Position numbers and translations under genes: made by a program. From NCBI GenBank assembly GCA_024280675.1, contig JAJRPT010000099.1, forward strand, positions 1 to 27,149: a stretch of 27,149 nt of DNA. The letters are read 5' to 3'. The notes under the pieces are model-generated. The model had not been told where the DNA came from. It ran no database searches and saw only the letters and a list, made by a program, of their open reading frames with translations. Source of the stretch: Bacteroidota bacterium. GTDB lineage: Bacteria; Bacteroidota; Ignavibacteria; Kapaibacteriales; UBA2268. Below are positions 1-8,736 of the stretch, one piece after another. Within the stretch, counting starts at the first letter, position 1. Every line of letters starts with the position of its first letter.

Positions 1-601
1 AATAATCTACAATGGCTATGATTTTCCCGATGAAGCCGATGATTTTCATCACCCATTATTCCAAAAGAAAAACGGCTTCACCTTTGGAGCACTTGGGCGA
101 TTGTCTCCTCAAAAAGGCTTTGATATTTTGATAGAATCGGCAAGAACTTTGAAAGGGGATTTTCAGATTTTTATTGCCGGAGATGGGCAAGACAAAGAAA
201 AGTATATCGAATTGATTAGCAATTATGGGCTGGATGAAAAAATAATCCTGCTTGGTGAAATAAAAAATGTCAGAGGCTTCTTGAGAAAATGCGATTGTAT
301 AATAATCCCATCAAGATCGGAGGGGATTCCGAATGTTATGATGGAGTCCTGGTCGGTGGAGACCCCAGTGATTGCATCCCGAATGTCTGGCAACCCAGAG
401 GCAATAAATGACGGTTTCAATGGCAAATTATTTGATTTGAGCATTCAGAAGCTAAGCGAATTACTGCAAGATATTTTATCAGACAATGATATTATTTCGA
501 GTTTTGGAGTGGCTGGCAAAAAAACTCTTGTCAATGAATTTTCAATGAAAAAAATGTTAGACGATTGCGATGATACATTTAATAAATTAATGCAAAAATA
601 A
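1..601 (+). CDS. GT4-family glycosyltransferase, 5'-truncated by window edge
   Basis: The reading frame is open from the first bases, so the N-terminal half of the gene lies outside the window. A TTG at 101 is internal, because conserved sequence (GALGRLSPQKGFD, the glycine-rich strand opening the C-terminal Rossmann domain of GT-B enzymes) runs straight through it. Further on are the IAGDGQDK turn and a classic EX7E motif (EGIPNVMME) that binds the nucleotide-sugar donor, followed by TPVIAS and the C-terminal helices. Members of this family transfer a sugar from an NDP- or GDP-sugar to a lipid-linked or surface glycan in the cytoplasm. Two more glycosyltransferases follow directly, so this is probably an exopolysaccharide, O-antigen or similar surface glycan cluster. 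Donor and acceptor cannot be read from sequence. Confidence 0.9.
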   Translation, partial: IIYNGYDFPDEADDFHHPLFQKKNGFTFGALGRLSPQKGFDILIESARTLKGDFQIFIAGDGQDKEKYIELISNYGLDEKIILLGEIKNVRGFLRKCDCIIIPSRSEGIPNVMMESWSVETPVIASRMSGNPEAINDGFNGKLFDLSIQKLSELLQDILSDNDIISSFGVAGKKTLVNEFSMKKMLDDCDDTFNKLMQK

Positions 602-602
602 A

Positions 603-1757
603 ATCAATAAAATAATTCATATTTATACAGATAATTTCCCACCCGACTCAGGCGGGGGGATTGCTTTTTGGGCATTGAATTTTGCCGAACAACTTAGTTT
701 GCATGGCTACAAGCTTTGCATTTTTACACGAAACAAATACTATTTGAAAAATAAAAGCTATAATAATAAATTTGAAGTGAAGTATATTTTCGCATTTGAT
801 TGGAACAAAAACCGGACATTTTTTACATTTTTAAATAGTCTCAAATATTTGTTTTCTGAAAAGCCAGATATAATAATTTCGGCAACTTGGCAGAATGCTC
901 ACGGGCTTTTGCCATTGAAAAAAATGCTAGGGTTTGATTTGATTACTTTCGCTCACGGACGTGATGTTGCAAATATCAATAGCAAAAACGTGCGTAAATG
1001 TGCTAAAGTAATAAGAAATAGTAAAAATATGTTTGCTGTTAGTAATTTCTTAAAGAAAGTCGTTGAGTCTAAAGTTGATGGGATTTCAAATGATCAAATT
1101 AAAATATTAGCAAATGGTGCAAATCCCGATCTGTTCTACCCCCAAGAAGTTTCCAATTCATTTTATAATGAATTTAATTTACATAAAGATTCTACACTGA
1201 TATTATCTGTTGGAAGGATGATTGAATTAAAAGAATATGAAACAATAATTAAGTCAGTTGCAAATCTGGAAGAACGAAACTTGGAAATTCAGTTAATCAT
1301 TATCAGTCCTTTTAAACCCAGTTCTCAATATTATAAATTTCTTCGGAGTATAATAAAAGACCTAAATGTTGAGGATAAAGTAAGAATATTTGGATCTCAA
1401 TCTCTGGAAACATTGGCATATTTTTACTCAATAGCAAATCTTTACGTCCAGAGTACCGGTCGTGACAAAACAAATAATCAAGAAGAAGGATTATCGATGA
1501 CGGTGATCGAAGCACAATTCTGCGGAGCACCCGTTGTGGTAACTCGCTCAGGCGGGATGCCCGATGCTGTGGCACCAGAACTAGGAAGGGTAATCGAAAT
1601 TGGAGATTCCAATTCACTTGCAGACATTATTTCTGAGGTGAGTATGAATCCAGAAAAATGGAAGGACATTGGAATAAAATCTTCTAAATACATGAAGGAG
1701 AAATTCTCATGGGAGAACATCATAAATAATTTTTTAGTTGAAATTGGAGAAAAATGA
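603..1757 (+). CDS. GT4-family glycosyltransferase with apparent ATC start
   Basis: This is a complete GT-B glycosyltransferase of the GT4 type. The C-terminal half shows LSVGRMIELKEY, then an EX7E motif (EGLSMTVIE) followed by APVVVT. The first standard start codon in frame is TTG at 675, but that would remove the first beta strand and the glycine-rich loop of the N-terminal domain. The frame is open back to a stop at 588-590 and reads MNKIIHIYTDNFPPDSGGG if initiated at ATC 603, just after the stop of the previous gene. No ATG, GTG or TTG lies between 591 and 675. I therefore annotate from 603 (384 aa), with 675 (360 aa) as the conservative alternative. The gene ends in an ATGA overlap with the next glycosyltransferase, so the three are probably co-transcribed. 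Substrate unknown. Confidence 0.85.
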   Translation: MNKIIHIYTDNFPPDSGGGIAFWALNFAEQLSLHGYKLCIFTRNKYYLKNKSYNNKFEVKYIFAFDWNKNRTFFTFLNSLKYLFSEKPDIIISATWQNAHGLLPLKKMLGFDLITFAHGRDVANINSKNVRKCAKVIRNSKNMFAVSNFLKKVVESKVDGISNDQIKILANGANPDLFYPQEVSNSFYNEFNLHKDSTLILSVGRMIELKEYETIIKSVANLEERNLEIQLIIISPFKPSSQYYKFLRSIIKDLNVEDKVRIFGSQSLETLAYFYSIANLYVQSTGRDKTNNQEEGLSMTVIEAQFCGAPVVVTRSGGMPDAVAPELGRVIEIGDSNSLADIISEVSMNPEKWKDIGIKSSKYMKEKFSWENIINNFLVEIGEK

Positions 1758-2647
1758 AAAACCCTTTAGTCACAATTATATTGCCAGTTTATAATGGAGA
1801 GAAATTCATAAAGCAAACTCTCGAATCCTTGCTGACCCAAGATTATAAAAATATAGAAATTATAGTTTGTGATGATGGTTCAAACGACTCAACCGCCGAC
1901 ATAATAAAAAGTTATGGTAATCAGTTAATATATCTTTATAAAGAAAATGGAGGCTGCTCTTCGGCAAATAATCTTGCAATCTCACGTGCAAAGGGCGAGC
2001 TAATAGCCATTGCAAATTACGATGATCTTTGGCGTGAAGATAAAATTTCAAAGCAAGTCGAATGTTATAACGAAACTGGCGCTTCACTAATTTACACCGA
2101 TCATGTTTATTTTTCTGATAATAATTTTACTTTCGAAAATGTAAAGCCAAGAAAACACTCAGTCATTAAAAAACTAAGGAAAGAAGAGGACGCATTGCGT
2201 GCCTTAATCAATATGAATTTTATTGCTTGTGCCTCCACGATGATGACAAAAAAGTGCCTGTTGGACGTTGGCCTCTACGACGAGTCAATACCTCCAGTTG
2301 AAGATTATGATATGTGGTTGCGACTTTCATTAAATGCTAACAAATTTCATTACTTAGACGAAATTCTAACAGCAATCAGGCGACATCCTGAAAATATATC
2401 AGGAAATTATGAGAAAATGTTTTTACAGAAAAAGAGACTTAAATATAAAATTTGCTCCGAAAATAAAATATCAAAAGAATTGCAAATAATATGGGATGCG
2501 GCGAATTTGAGTGATTATGCAAACGGACTCTTCAAAGCTAAGAAATATTCTGAATATAGACACACAATTATTTCAATTCTAAAATTAAATTATTCCACCC
2601 TAAGTGTCAAGCAAATAAGACGTTTTTTTACTTCTTTTATCAAATAA
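1754..2647 (+). CDS. GT2-family glycosyltransferase
   Basis: A 297-aa GT-A fold enzyme. The N-terminus VTIILPVYNGEKFI is the usual GT2 opening. The CDDGSNDST segment (DDG at residues 40-42) binds the nucleotide, ANYDD (about 87-91) sits where the metal-binding DXD motif belongs, and EDYDMWLRL fits the acceptor-side ED motif. It has no membrane segments, so it is a soluble or peripheral cytoplasmic transferase that adds one sugar to a growing glycan. Its ATG overlaps the stop of the preceding GT4 gene by 4 bp, which indicates translational coupling. The family is certain; the sugar is not. Confidence 0.92.
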   Translation: MKNPLVTIILPVYNGEKFIKQTLESLLTQDYKNIEIIVCDDGSNDSTADIIKSYGNQLIYLYKENGGCSSANNLAISRAKGELIAIANYDDLWREDKISKQVECYNETGASLIYTDHVYFSDNNFTFENVKPRKHSVIKKLRKEEDALRALINMNFIACASTMMTKKCLLDVGLYDESIPPVEDYDMWLRLSLNANKFHYLDEILTAIRRHPENISGNYEKMFLQKKRLKYKICSENKISKELQIIWDAANLSDYANGLFKAKKYSEYRHTIISILKLNYSTLSVKQIRRFFTSFIK

Positions 2648-2714
2648 ATTTCTTTCGCAAAATATCGGCATACTTCTTGATTAGTTCCTCTATAAAAAAA
2701 ATAATAGGAATATC

Positions 2715-2852
2715 ATGAACCCAGATTTGTTAAAAGCAAGTTTTATTTTAATTGCCGCAATCAGTTTTGTTTGCATCACCCAGTTTAGGCAAATCAAAAA
2801 TAATTATGACAGCCTGAGCCAAAAATTACTCGGAAAGAGTCTAGGGAAATGA
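2715..2852 (+). CDS. 45-aa single-pass membrane peptide coupled to the NlpC/P60 gene
   Basis: A short ORF starting MNPDLLKASFILIAAISFVC and ending LGKSLGK. Residues 7-22 form one hydrophobic helix, followed by a basic, polar tail. A Shine-Dalgarno-like AGGAA lies 4 bases before the ATG. Its TGA overlaps the ATG of the NlpC/P60 lipoprotein (ATGA at 2849-2852), the same coupling style as real neighbours in this window. I do not recognise the family. It could be a genuine small inner-membrane protein or a leader ORF helping translation of the downstream gene. The RBS, the stop/start overlap and the clear membrane helix argue that it is translated. Confidence 0.6.
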   Translation: MNPDLLKASFILIAAISFVCITQFRQIKNNYDSLSQKLLGKSLGK

Positions 2853-3403
2853 AAAAATGTGTTTATCACATATTATTTTTGTCATTTATGCTTGCTTCTT
2901 GCGTACCGACCATTAGGTATAATAGTGATAAGAAGGAAAATAATAAGGCTAATTCAATAAAGTCAAAAAACACCGCTTATAAAACTTTTTCCTCCCAAAG
3001 TCCGATTGGAAAAGGTCTAAATAAGGCAAGAAACATCACACTCGAATCAGAGGCAAGGAAATGGATTGGAACTCCGTACAAATGGGGTGGGATCTCACGC
3101 CGTGGTGTCGATTGCTCGGCATTTGTCCAGAATGTCTATAAAAACATTGGCGTAAATCTGCCCAGAACTGCACACCAACAATTTGAGTCATCATTAATTG
3201 TAAACAGGTCATCTAGGAAGGCAGGCGATTTAATATTTTTTAAGAAGAATGGCAAAAGCTCCAGAGGAAATGTAACTCATGTTGGAATTTACTTAGGAAA
3301 TGGAAAGCTCATACATTCTTCCACTAAAAAAGGTGTGATAATCCAAGATGTTGATAATTCCTATCTTGGGAGAAGATATTTTGCTGTTGGAAGAGTTTTA
3401 TAA
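2849..3403 (+). CDS. NlpC/P60-family peptidoglycan hydrolase lipoprotein
   Basis: A 184-aa lipoprotein. The signal peptide ends in the lipobox LASC with the lipidated Cys18. A Lys/Ser-rich linker runs to about residue 65, and the rest is one NlpC/P60 domain. The nucleophile is Cys89 in RRGVDCSAFVQ, and His144 (THVGIYLG) and His156 (LIHSS) complete the catalytic set. The size and single-domain layout match Spr/MepS-type endopeptidases that cut peptide cross-links in the periplasm during wall growth. Spr usually acts on D-Ala-mDAP links, but the exact bond cut here is inference. It is translationally coupled to the upstream 45-aa ORF and overlaps the convergent gene by 6 bp. Confidence 0.93.
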   Translation: MKKCVYHILFLSFMLASCVPTIRYNSDKKENNKANSIKSKNTAYKTFSSQSPIGKGLNKARNITLESEARKWIGTPYKWGGISRRGVDCSAFVQNVYKNIGVNLPRTAHQQFESSLIVNRSSRKAGDLIFFKKNGKSSRGNVTHVGIYLGNGKLIHSSTKKGVIIQDVDNSYLGRRYFAVGRVL

Positions 3404-3709
3404 TTCTTCTGTTCCCTTTTCTTCCCTTTTCATATCACGGCTCTCAAGAATAAACTTCTTGAAAAAATACCATTCAGGATAGACCAAAAGCAAGAGCGAA
3501 AGTGTATCGCCAGTAAACCATTCGCTATTCCATTCACTTTGCCAAATTATTTTGGAAATTGCACCCGTTATCACCCACCCAATCAAAAATACGAGGGCAA
3601 GCAAGACCACAGCCAAAAATGCACTTTTCATACCATCATATTTTCTTGTAATATAAAAAGCAAAGGTCCACGCCCAAGCGTGGAGAAAAAATATTAATAA
3701 ATCAATCAT
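3398..3709 (-). CDS. Small hypothetical membrane protein
   Basis: A 103-aa protein with three probable transmembrane helices: IDLLIFFLHAWAWTFAFYI at the N-terminus, a long apolar stretch around AFLAVVLLALVFLIGWVI, and SLLLLVYPEWYFF near the C-terminus. It ends in a charged tail (ESRDMKREEKGTEEL). It is rich in Trp and has no Cys. I do not recognise a family. It runs convergently into the NlpC/P60 gene with a 6-bp overlap and diverges from cutA across a 53-bp gap that presumably holds both promoters. Hydropathy and ATG start support a real gene; function unknown. Confidence 0.72.
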   Translation of the reverse strand: MIDLLIFFLHAWAWTFAFYITRKYDGMKSAFLAVVLLALVFLIGWVITGAISKIIWQSEWNSEWFTGDTLSLLLLVYPEWYFFKKFILESRDMKREEKGTEEL

Positions 3710-3762
3710 AGATTTTAGTAAATTGTGTGACTTTCAAATTTAACTAAATCAAAGTAAGTGAT

Positions 3763-4089
3763 ATGGAAAAGAATGAAAACTTTTGTATAGTTTATTGTAA
3801 TTGTGAATCTGGTGAAAATGCAAAAATAATTGCAAATGAGCTAGTCAGTGATAAACTTGCTGCATGTGTCTCTATTCTGAGTGGCACTCTTTCAGTTTTT
3901 GAATGGAAAGGCAAGGTTGAATCCAGACAAGAATTTACTCTGATGATAAAGACAAGAAAAGAGCTGTTTGATAAAATTGAAGAAAAAATAATTGAGCTTC
4001 ATTTGGACTCTGTGCCTGAGATAATTTCTCTAAAAATTGACAAACTGCATCTGCCTTATGCCAACTGGATGGACGAGGAGCTAAAATGA
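3763..4089 (+). CDS. cutA: CutA-like divalent-cation tolerance protein
   Basis: At 108 aa it has the usual CutA length. Family features are visible in order: the N-terminal CIVYCNCESGENAKIIANELV strand-helix, LAACVSI, the EWKGKVE hairpin, the E(F)TLMIKTR strand and the C-terminal SVPEIISLKI. CutA proteins form PII-like homotrimers in the cytosol. They were named for copper tolerance, but their molecular role is still not settled. The stop overlaps the radC start by 4 bp (ATGA), so the two are translated together, a link that need not mean shared function. Confidence 0.93.
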   Translation: MEKNENFCIVYCNCESGENAKIIANELVSDKLAACVSILSGTLSVFEWKGKVESRQEFTLMIKTRKELFDKIEEKIIELHLDSVPEIISLKIDKLHLPYANWMDEELK

Positions 4090-4790
4090 ATTATAAACTA
4101 AACACACACAAAATACCAATCAAGGACTGGTACCCAGACCAAGAACCTCAAAAAAGATTAGTAAAACATGGAGCCACTAGCCTCACAGACGTCGAACTCT
4201 TGGCAATACTGATAGGTGCCGGAAAAGATGGCCGCTCGTCTTTGGCTTGTGCAGGTGAGCTTTACGCACTCCATCACTCATCTCTTGCAAACATGGCTTC
4301 AAAGGACTTCAGCTCGTACAAATCTGCCAAAGGCTTGGGCGAAGTCAAGGCGATAATCATTGCTGCAGCCTTTGAACTGGGGAAAAGAATCAATTCAGAA
4401 ACATTTGTTCTTGATGAAATTGTGGACAATCCAGAAGTTATTGCCCGTCTTTACATTCCAAAATTTGCAAATCAAACAACAGAAAGATTTCTTGTTCTCT
4501 TGCTAAACAGCTCAATGAAAATAATTCGGGAGTTAGAAATAAGCCGTGGCACAGTCAATGAGTCAGTCATCCATCCAAGAGAAATCTTCAAGACGGCAAT
4601 CTCAGAATCAGCTACATCAATAATTATGCTTCATAACCATCCATCTGGAAATGCCAAGCCATCGAAGGCTGATATTAATGCTACACGTGAAATAGTCTCA
4701 GCAGGAGAAATTATCGGAATTGAAGTGCTTGACCATATAATCATTGCTGGCAATGATTTCACTTCGCTTGCCCAATCGGGATTACTCTGA
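4086..4790 (+). CDS. radC: RadC-family JAB/MPN-domain protein
   Basis: A 234-aa RadC (UPF0758) protein of normal length. The N-terminal third is a helix-hairpin-helix-like region (GATSLTDVELLAILIGAG, then KGLGEVKAIIIAAAFELGKRI). The C-terminal JAB/MPN domain carries the metal-binding signature MLHNHPSGNAKPSKADINAT and ends with EVLDHIIIAGNDFTSLAQSGLL. The metal ligands H-x-H-P and the Asp about ten residues on are intact. RadC was once linked to DNA repair, but that role was withdrawn, and the biochemical activity remains unknown. It is co-translated with cutA, and its 3' end overlaps the convergent truA by 9 bp. Confidence 0.95.
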   Translation: MNYKLNTHKIPIKDWYPDQEPQKRLVKHGATSLTDVELLAILIGAGKDGRSSLACAGELYALHHSSLANMASKDFSSYKSAKGLGEVKAIIIAAAFELGKRINSETFVLDEIVDNPEVIARLYIPKFANQTTERFLVLLLNSSMKIIRELEISRGTVNESVIHPREIFKTAISESATSIIMLHNHPSGNAKPSKADINATREIVSAGEIIGIEVLDHIIIAGNDFTSLAQSGLL

Positions 4791-5588
4791 GGAATCTTTT
4801 TCACACTCAATTTTTTTGCCATTGGGATTTAAAAAACTATACTCATCTGGATACCAAACTCCCACTAGGCTGAGTCCGTAAGGCGGTGCGATGGGTGAGT
4901 TACGACTTCTGTCACAAGACGAAAATGCCTCCCTGGTTTGCTCAATGGTTCTTTTCCCCCTGCCAATGTCAATCATAGCTCCGACAATCGAGCGAACCAT
5001 CGAATAGACAAAACGATCGGCTCTGATGTGATACACAAAATGATTGTCCGAAACTTTTTCCCACCGACTCTCTTCCACATTACAAATATGATTCTGCGTC
5101 TCTTTGTTTAATTTCGAGAATGTAGTAAAATCATGCTCGCCCATAAACATCTCCGATGCCTCATTCATTAAATCAAAATCTAAGTCGTATGGGATATAGG
5201 AAGCAAATCTCTGACGGAAAACATCCCAATCAGTAATTAAATTATAGGAATAAGCACGTTTCCTTGCCCAAAATCGTGCGTGAAAAGATTGATTAACTTT
5301 CTTAACTAATTTAACACGGACATCCCGCCGAAGTTCAGTATTAAGCATACCCATTAGTGTTTCGGGCAAAACGACGGTCTTCCGCTCAGCCGTTGCTTGG
5401 ACAATCTGATGGGCGGCATGCACCCCCCTGTCCGTCCTGCCCGAGGCAATCGTCTTCATCGGGTATTCAAAAACTTTCTCAATCGCCCTTTCAAGCTCGG
5501 ATTGAACGGTCAGCGTTCCCGCCCTTTGCTTCTGCCACCCAAAATATTCCGTCCCATCGTATTGAATCAAAAAAATATACTTATTCAT
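4782..5588 (-). CDS. truA: tRNA pseudouridine(38-40) synthase TruA
   Basis: A 268-aa TruA that isomerises uridines 38-40 in the tRNA anticodon stem-loop. The start IFLIQYDGTEYFGWQKQ is diagnostic. The catalytic aspartate is Asp53 in ASGRTDRGVHA. Later conserved blocks are FHARFWARKRAYSYNL, the FTTFSK segment and FVYSMVRSIVGAMIDIGRGK. The C-terminus (about the last 20 residues, rich in Lys/Glu/Ser) is a variable tail. It lies 17 bp downstream of the T9SS cargo gene on the same strand and may be its operon partner. Its 3' end overlaps radC by 9 bp, so the two convergent genes have no room for a separate terminator. Confidence 0.97.
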   Translation of the reverse strand: MNKYIFLIQYDGTEYFGWQKQRAGTLTVQSELERAIEKVFEYPMKTIASGRTDRGVHAAHQIVQATAERKTVVLPETLMGMLNTELRRDVRVKLVKKVNQSFHARFWARKRAYSYNLITDWDVFRQRFASYIPYDLDFDLMNEASEMFMGEHDFTTFSKLNKETQNHICNVEESRWEKVSDNHFVYHIRADRFVYSMVRSIVGAMIDIGRGKRTIEQTREAFSSCDRSRNSPIAPPYGLSLVGVWYPDEYSFLNPNGKKIECEKDSSE

Positions 5589-5605
5589 TCTTGTTTTATT
5601 AAGTC

Positions 5606-6523
5606 TTATTCTTTTGTGAATTTTATACTAAAGACATTCTCAGATGTTTGATATTTTATAAAATATACTCCAGAATTTATTCCCACAAGTGGTATAAAAA
5701 ATTCTCCCGCTCGGCGTGGACTTGTAAGTTGTTGGACAATTTGACCGTTCACATCATAGATGAATAATTTTGAATCATTTGACCAAAGCTCATCTGGTAT
5801 AATAAGTGTGAGTCCTTGGTTTGCAGGTTGAGGATAGAGATTAAACCCAGCGTAATTCCCAAGATTGATTACACTTTCAACCAAAGGCTCATAGCAAGTT
5901 GTTACGCCCGTGAGTGCGTGTGTAACGCAAGTGAACTCATCATTCTCACCAAAATTCGCATTCCAATATGGCTCATCTATAGAAAAAAGAATGTTCACCT
6001 CATTGTTGGCAAGAGCAACGACTGAGACTTGAGCATCAGGGAATTTCCCAGCTAAGGTTTGGTAGCTAGAGTCTGAAAGAATTTTATCAAAGAAATCCAT
6101 AGAACCAATCCAAGCATTCTCATCAGTGTTCAAAAATCCATTAGGTGCCCACTCATCAATATTGTCACCCAAGCTATCATCAAATTCCAACAGATTCATC
6201 TTTCCACCCAATGGCGCAACATCTGCAATTATGACATGGACAACATTAGTCGAATCAGACGCTTCTGCAAAAGAATATGCCCAAGTTGTCGCCTTTCCAG
6301 TTTCTAAATCAATATTAAATTTAGTCAAACCAAAAGGAACACCCAAATCCACTTCATCAACAATCGAAGCAATCAACTTCAGTTTTGGATTATCCATACT
6401 CGAATCAGCTATAGAAAAAGCCTTGTCATAGCCATCCTCGGCTGTAAAATCGGTAAACAATTGTGCATTCAGACTTGTTGCAAAAAGAATCAATGCCAAG
6501 AAAATTGTAGAAAAAAGTCTCAT
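5606..6523 (-). CDS. Secreted protein with type IX (T9SS type A) sorting domain
   Basis: A 305-aa exported protein. A Sec signal peptide (MRLFSTIFLALILFATSLNA) is followed by an acidic domain of about 200 residues with no homology I recognise. It contains one close Cys pair (FTCVTHALTGVTTCYEP). The last 80 or so residues form a typical T9SS C-terminal domain: NLYPQPANQGLTLII, then LFIYDVNGQIVQQL, GINSGVYFIKY and the final SIKFTKE strand. The type A domain directs cargo through the outer membrane for release or surface attachment. It is the cargo most confidently identified here. It diverges from the MATE gene over 93 bp of AT-rich sequence. Confidence 0.88.
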   Translation of the reverse strand: MRLFSTIFLALILFATSLNAQLFTDFTAEDGYDKAFSIADSSMDNPKLKLIASIVDEVDLGVPFGLTKFNIDLETGKATTWAYSFAEASDSTNVVHVIIADVAPLGGKMNLLEFDDSLGDNIDEWAPNGFLNTDENAWIGSMDFFDKILSDSSYQTLAGKFPDAQVSVVALANNEVNILFSIDEPYWNANFGENDEFTCVTHALTGVTTCYEPLVESVINLGNYAGFNLYPQPANQGLTLIIPDELWSNDSKLFIYDVNGQIVQQLTSPRRAGEFFIPLVGINSGVYFIKYQTSENVFSIKFTKE

Positions 6524-6616
6524 AATCTATTCCTCAAAAAAAAAATGTAATAATCTCAATTTAAGAAAAATAAATAATCTAAGTAGCTAAAAATATTTAT
6601 TTGCAATTTTGTATCC

Positions 6617-7996
6617 ATGATTAAAAAATTAAATGAAGCAAAAAGTTACAGCTTTCACGGGAGAAGCAATTTTTCTCTTGCCTACCCCGTGGCTCTTGGG
6701 CAAATTGGTCACATGATGGCGTCGGTTGCCGACAGCATTATGATTGGGCATTTAGGAAGTCTGGAGCTGGCAGCTTGTGCTTTTGCCAATACCATTTTTG
6801 CAATTTTCTTGTTCATTGGAATTGGCATTAGCAATGGAATAACCCCAGCCGTTGGTGCCTCACACGGAAAAGGGCACTTCAACACCACAAAACAGCTACT
6901 GGCAAGTGGTTTACAGATGAACTTAATATCGGCAACAATTTTAATTATTATTTTATTGCTGGTAACTTTTCTTTTGCCATTAATGGGGCAAACAGAAGCG
7001 GTCAGCTCACTTGCCACCCCCTATTATCTGATAATAGGCAGTTCACTTCTACCCTATTTGATTTTCCTAGCATTCAAACAATTTGCCGAGGGACTGACTT
7101 TCACCAAACTTGCAACCATTGTCATCATTGCTTCCAATATTATAAACATTTTTCTAAACTGGCTTTTGATTTATGGAAATTGGGGATTCCCCGAACTTGG
7201 GCTAAATGGTGCTGGGTGGGCGACACTCAGCTCACGAATTATAATGCTCTTGCTGATCGTCTGCATATTTTACTATTCAAAAATGTTGAAACAATACATC
7301 TCTTTGGCTAGTCTTATTAAATACTCAAGGAGAAGTCTAAAATATTTGTTCTCTTTGGGCATTCCTCTTGGCTTGCAATTTTTCTTGGAGGTCTTGGCAT
7401 TTTCTGCTGGTGCAATAATTGTAGGCTGGCATGGAGAAATTCAACTAGCTGCACACCAAATCGCCATCAATCTTGCCGCCATCACATTTATGATGGCAGG
7501 CGGAGCGGGGGCAGCCGCCTCGATTACACTCAGCATATTGCTGGGCAAAAAAGATTATATCAATATGAGAAGGTCTGGGCGAGCTAATATGCTAATGACA
7601 CTTGTTTTCATGTCCTTGGGAGCGTGTGTTTTCATTCTATTTCCAGAGCAACTTGCATCAATTTATATTAAAGAAGTTGATGTCATCAATTTGAGCGTAA
7701 AGCTACTAATAATTGCAGCTTTCTTTCAGCTATCTGACGGTTTCCAAGTTTCTGTCCTAGGTGCCCTCAGAGGAATGCACGATGTCAGAGTTCCAACGAT
7801 AATCACCGTGTTCTGCTATATTTTGCTCACAATCCCACTTGCTTACTTCCTTTCGGTGGAACTGGATTACCAGGCCGAAGGTGTCTGGTATGCCTACCTT
7901 ATCGGGCTTAGTGTTGCTGCAGTCGCACTCTATTTCCGTTTTGAATTTCTGTCTGGCAAAATGATTTCCCAATATTTACAAAAAAATAATAAATGA
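6617..7996 (+). CDS. MATE-family multidrug/metabolite efflux transporter
   Basis: A 459-aa inner-membrane protein with about 12 transmembrane helices in two similar halves, the normal MATE length. The first half opens LAYPVALGQIGHMMASVADSIMIGHLG, which matches the MATE helix-1 signature. The second half repeats the pattern near SLGIPLGLQFFLEVLAFSAG and AHQIAINLAAITFM. MATE proteins export cationic compounds in exchange for Na+ or H+; which ion and substrate apply here cannot be told. The stop overlaps the ATG of the lipoate-ligase-like gene by 4 bp. Confidence 0.95.
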   Translation: MIKKLNEAKSYSFHGRSNFSLAYPVALGQIGHMMASVADSIMIGHLGSLELAACAFANTIFAIFLFIGIGISNGITPAVGASHGKGHFNTTKQLLASGLQMNLISATILIIILLLVTFLLPLMGQTEAVSSLATPYYLIIGSSLLPYLIFLAFKQFAEGLTFTKLATIVIIASNIINIFLNWLLIYGNWGFPELGLNGAGWATLSSRIIMLLLIVCIFYYSKMLKQYISLASLIKYSRRSLKYLFSLGIPLGLQFFLEVLAFSAGAIIVGWHGEIQLAAHQIAINLAAITFMMAGGAGAAASITLSILLGKKDYINMRRSGRANMLMTLVFMSLGACVFILFPEQLASIYIKEVDVINLSVKLLIIAAFFQLSDGFQVSVLGALRGMHDVRVPTIITVFCYILLTIPLAYFLSVELDYQAEGVWYAYLIGLSVAAVALYFRFEFLSGKMISQYLQKNNK

Positions 7997-8736
7997 TTTC
8001 TTTATCTAAAATATTTTTTTCTGATGACTGCCACAATCAAAAATTTGAGATAATTGACTCTGGTCATCGCACAGGAAAATATAATATGGAATTTGATCTC
8101 AAAAGAGCCAATGATGTAGAAAACAATTTTGCCTCTCCTATGTTTAGAGTTTATGGCTGGAAGCCATGGTGCCTATCACTCGGGCATAATCAAAGTGATG
8201 AAAATATCGACAAAGATGCTCTGGCAGCTTCTGGACATAATCTAGTTCGCAGACCTACGGGTGGGCGTGCCGTCTTCCACTCCGAAGAGCTAACTTATTC
8301 GATTGTCCTAAAATTAAATGGGAACCTTAAAAAAGGTGACGCTTATAGAATTTCCCACGAAATATTAAACAAAGCATTCTCGAGCCTAGGGATTGAAACC
8401 GATTTTATTAAATCAGATTCTGACCAAAGAGCTTTTAGAAAATTGCAAGGTCACAAAGAATCTTGCTTTGGCTCATCGGCTCGCTATGAGCTGGAAAAAG
8501 ATGGAAAGAAAATTGTTGGTTCTGCCCAAAGAATCTTCGGCAATACTTTGCTACAACATGGGTCAATCCTACTTTCAGACTCGCACTTGAAAATAATTGA
8601 CTTTCTAAAATCTGAAAATAAAAAAACACTTCTTGATTTCTTGAAATCTAAATCCACTTCACTCTCACAAATTTCAGGAGAAAATATTTCTTATCGCCAA
8701 CTTAGCGAATCCATTTTAAACATAATTGAACAATAA
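7993..8736 (+). CDS. Lipoate-protein ligase / octanoyltransferase family protein
   Basis: A 247-aa protein of the BPL/LPL catalytic fold. The RRPTGGRAVFH motif at residues 86-96 binds the lipoyl or octanoyl group, and the catalytic lysine is Lys173 in KKIVGSAQR. At the N-terminus MEFDLKRANDV fits the family's nMalDe-type helix. It lacks the separate C-terminal accessory domain of E. coli LplA, so it may be a LipM/LipL-type transferase or a short ligase moving lipoyl groups onto E2 or GcvH proteins. Sequence alone does not decide between ligase and transferase, so no symbol is given. It is coupled to the MATE gene by an ATGA overlap. Confidence 0.88.
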   Translation: MISLSKIFFSDDCHNQKFEIIDSGHRTGKYNMEFDLKRANDVENNFASPMFRVYGWKPWCLSLGHNQSDENIDKDALAASGHNLVRRPTGGRAVFHSEELTYSIVLKLNGNLKKGDAYRISHEILNKAFSSLGIETDFIKSDSDQRAFRKLQGHKESCFGSSARYELEKDGKKIVGSAQRIFGNTLLQHGSILLSDSHLKIIDFLKSENKKTLLDFLKSKSTSLSQISGENISYRQLSESILNIIEQ

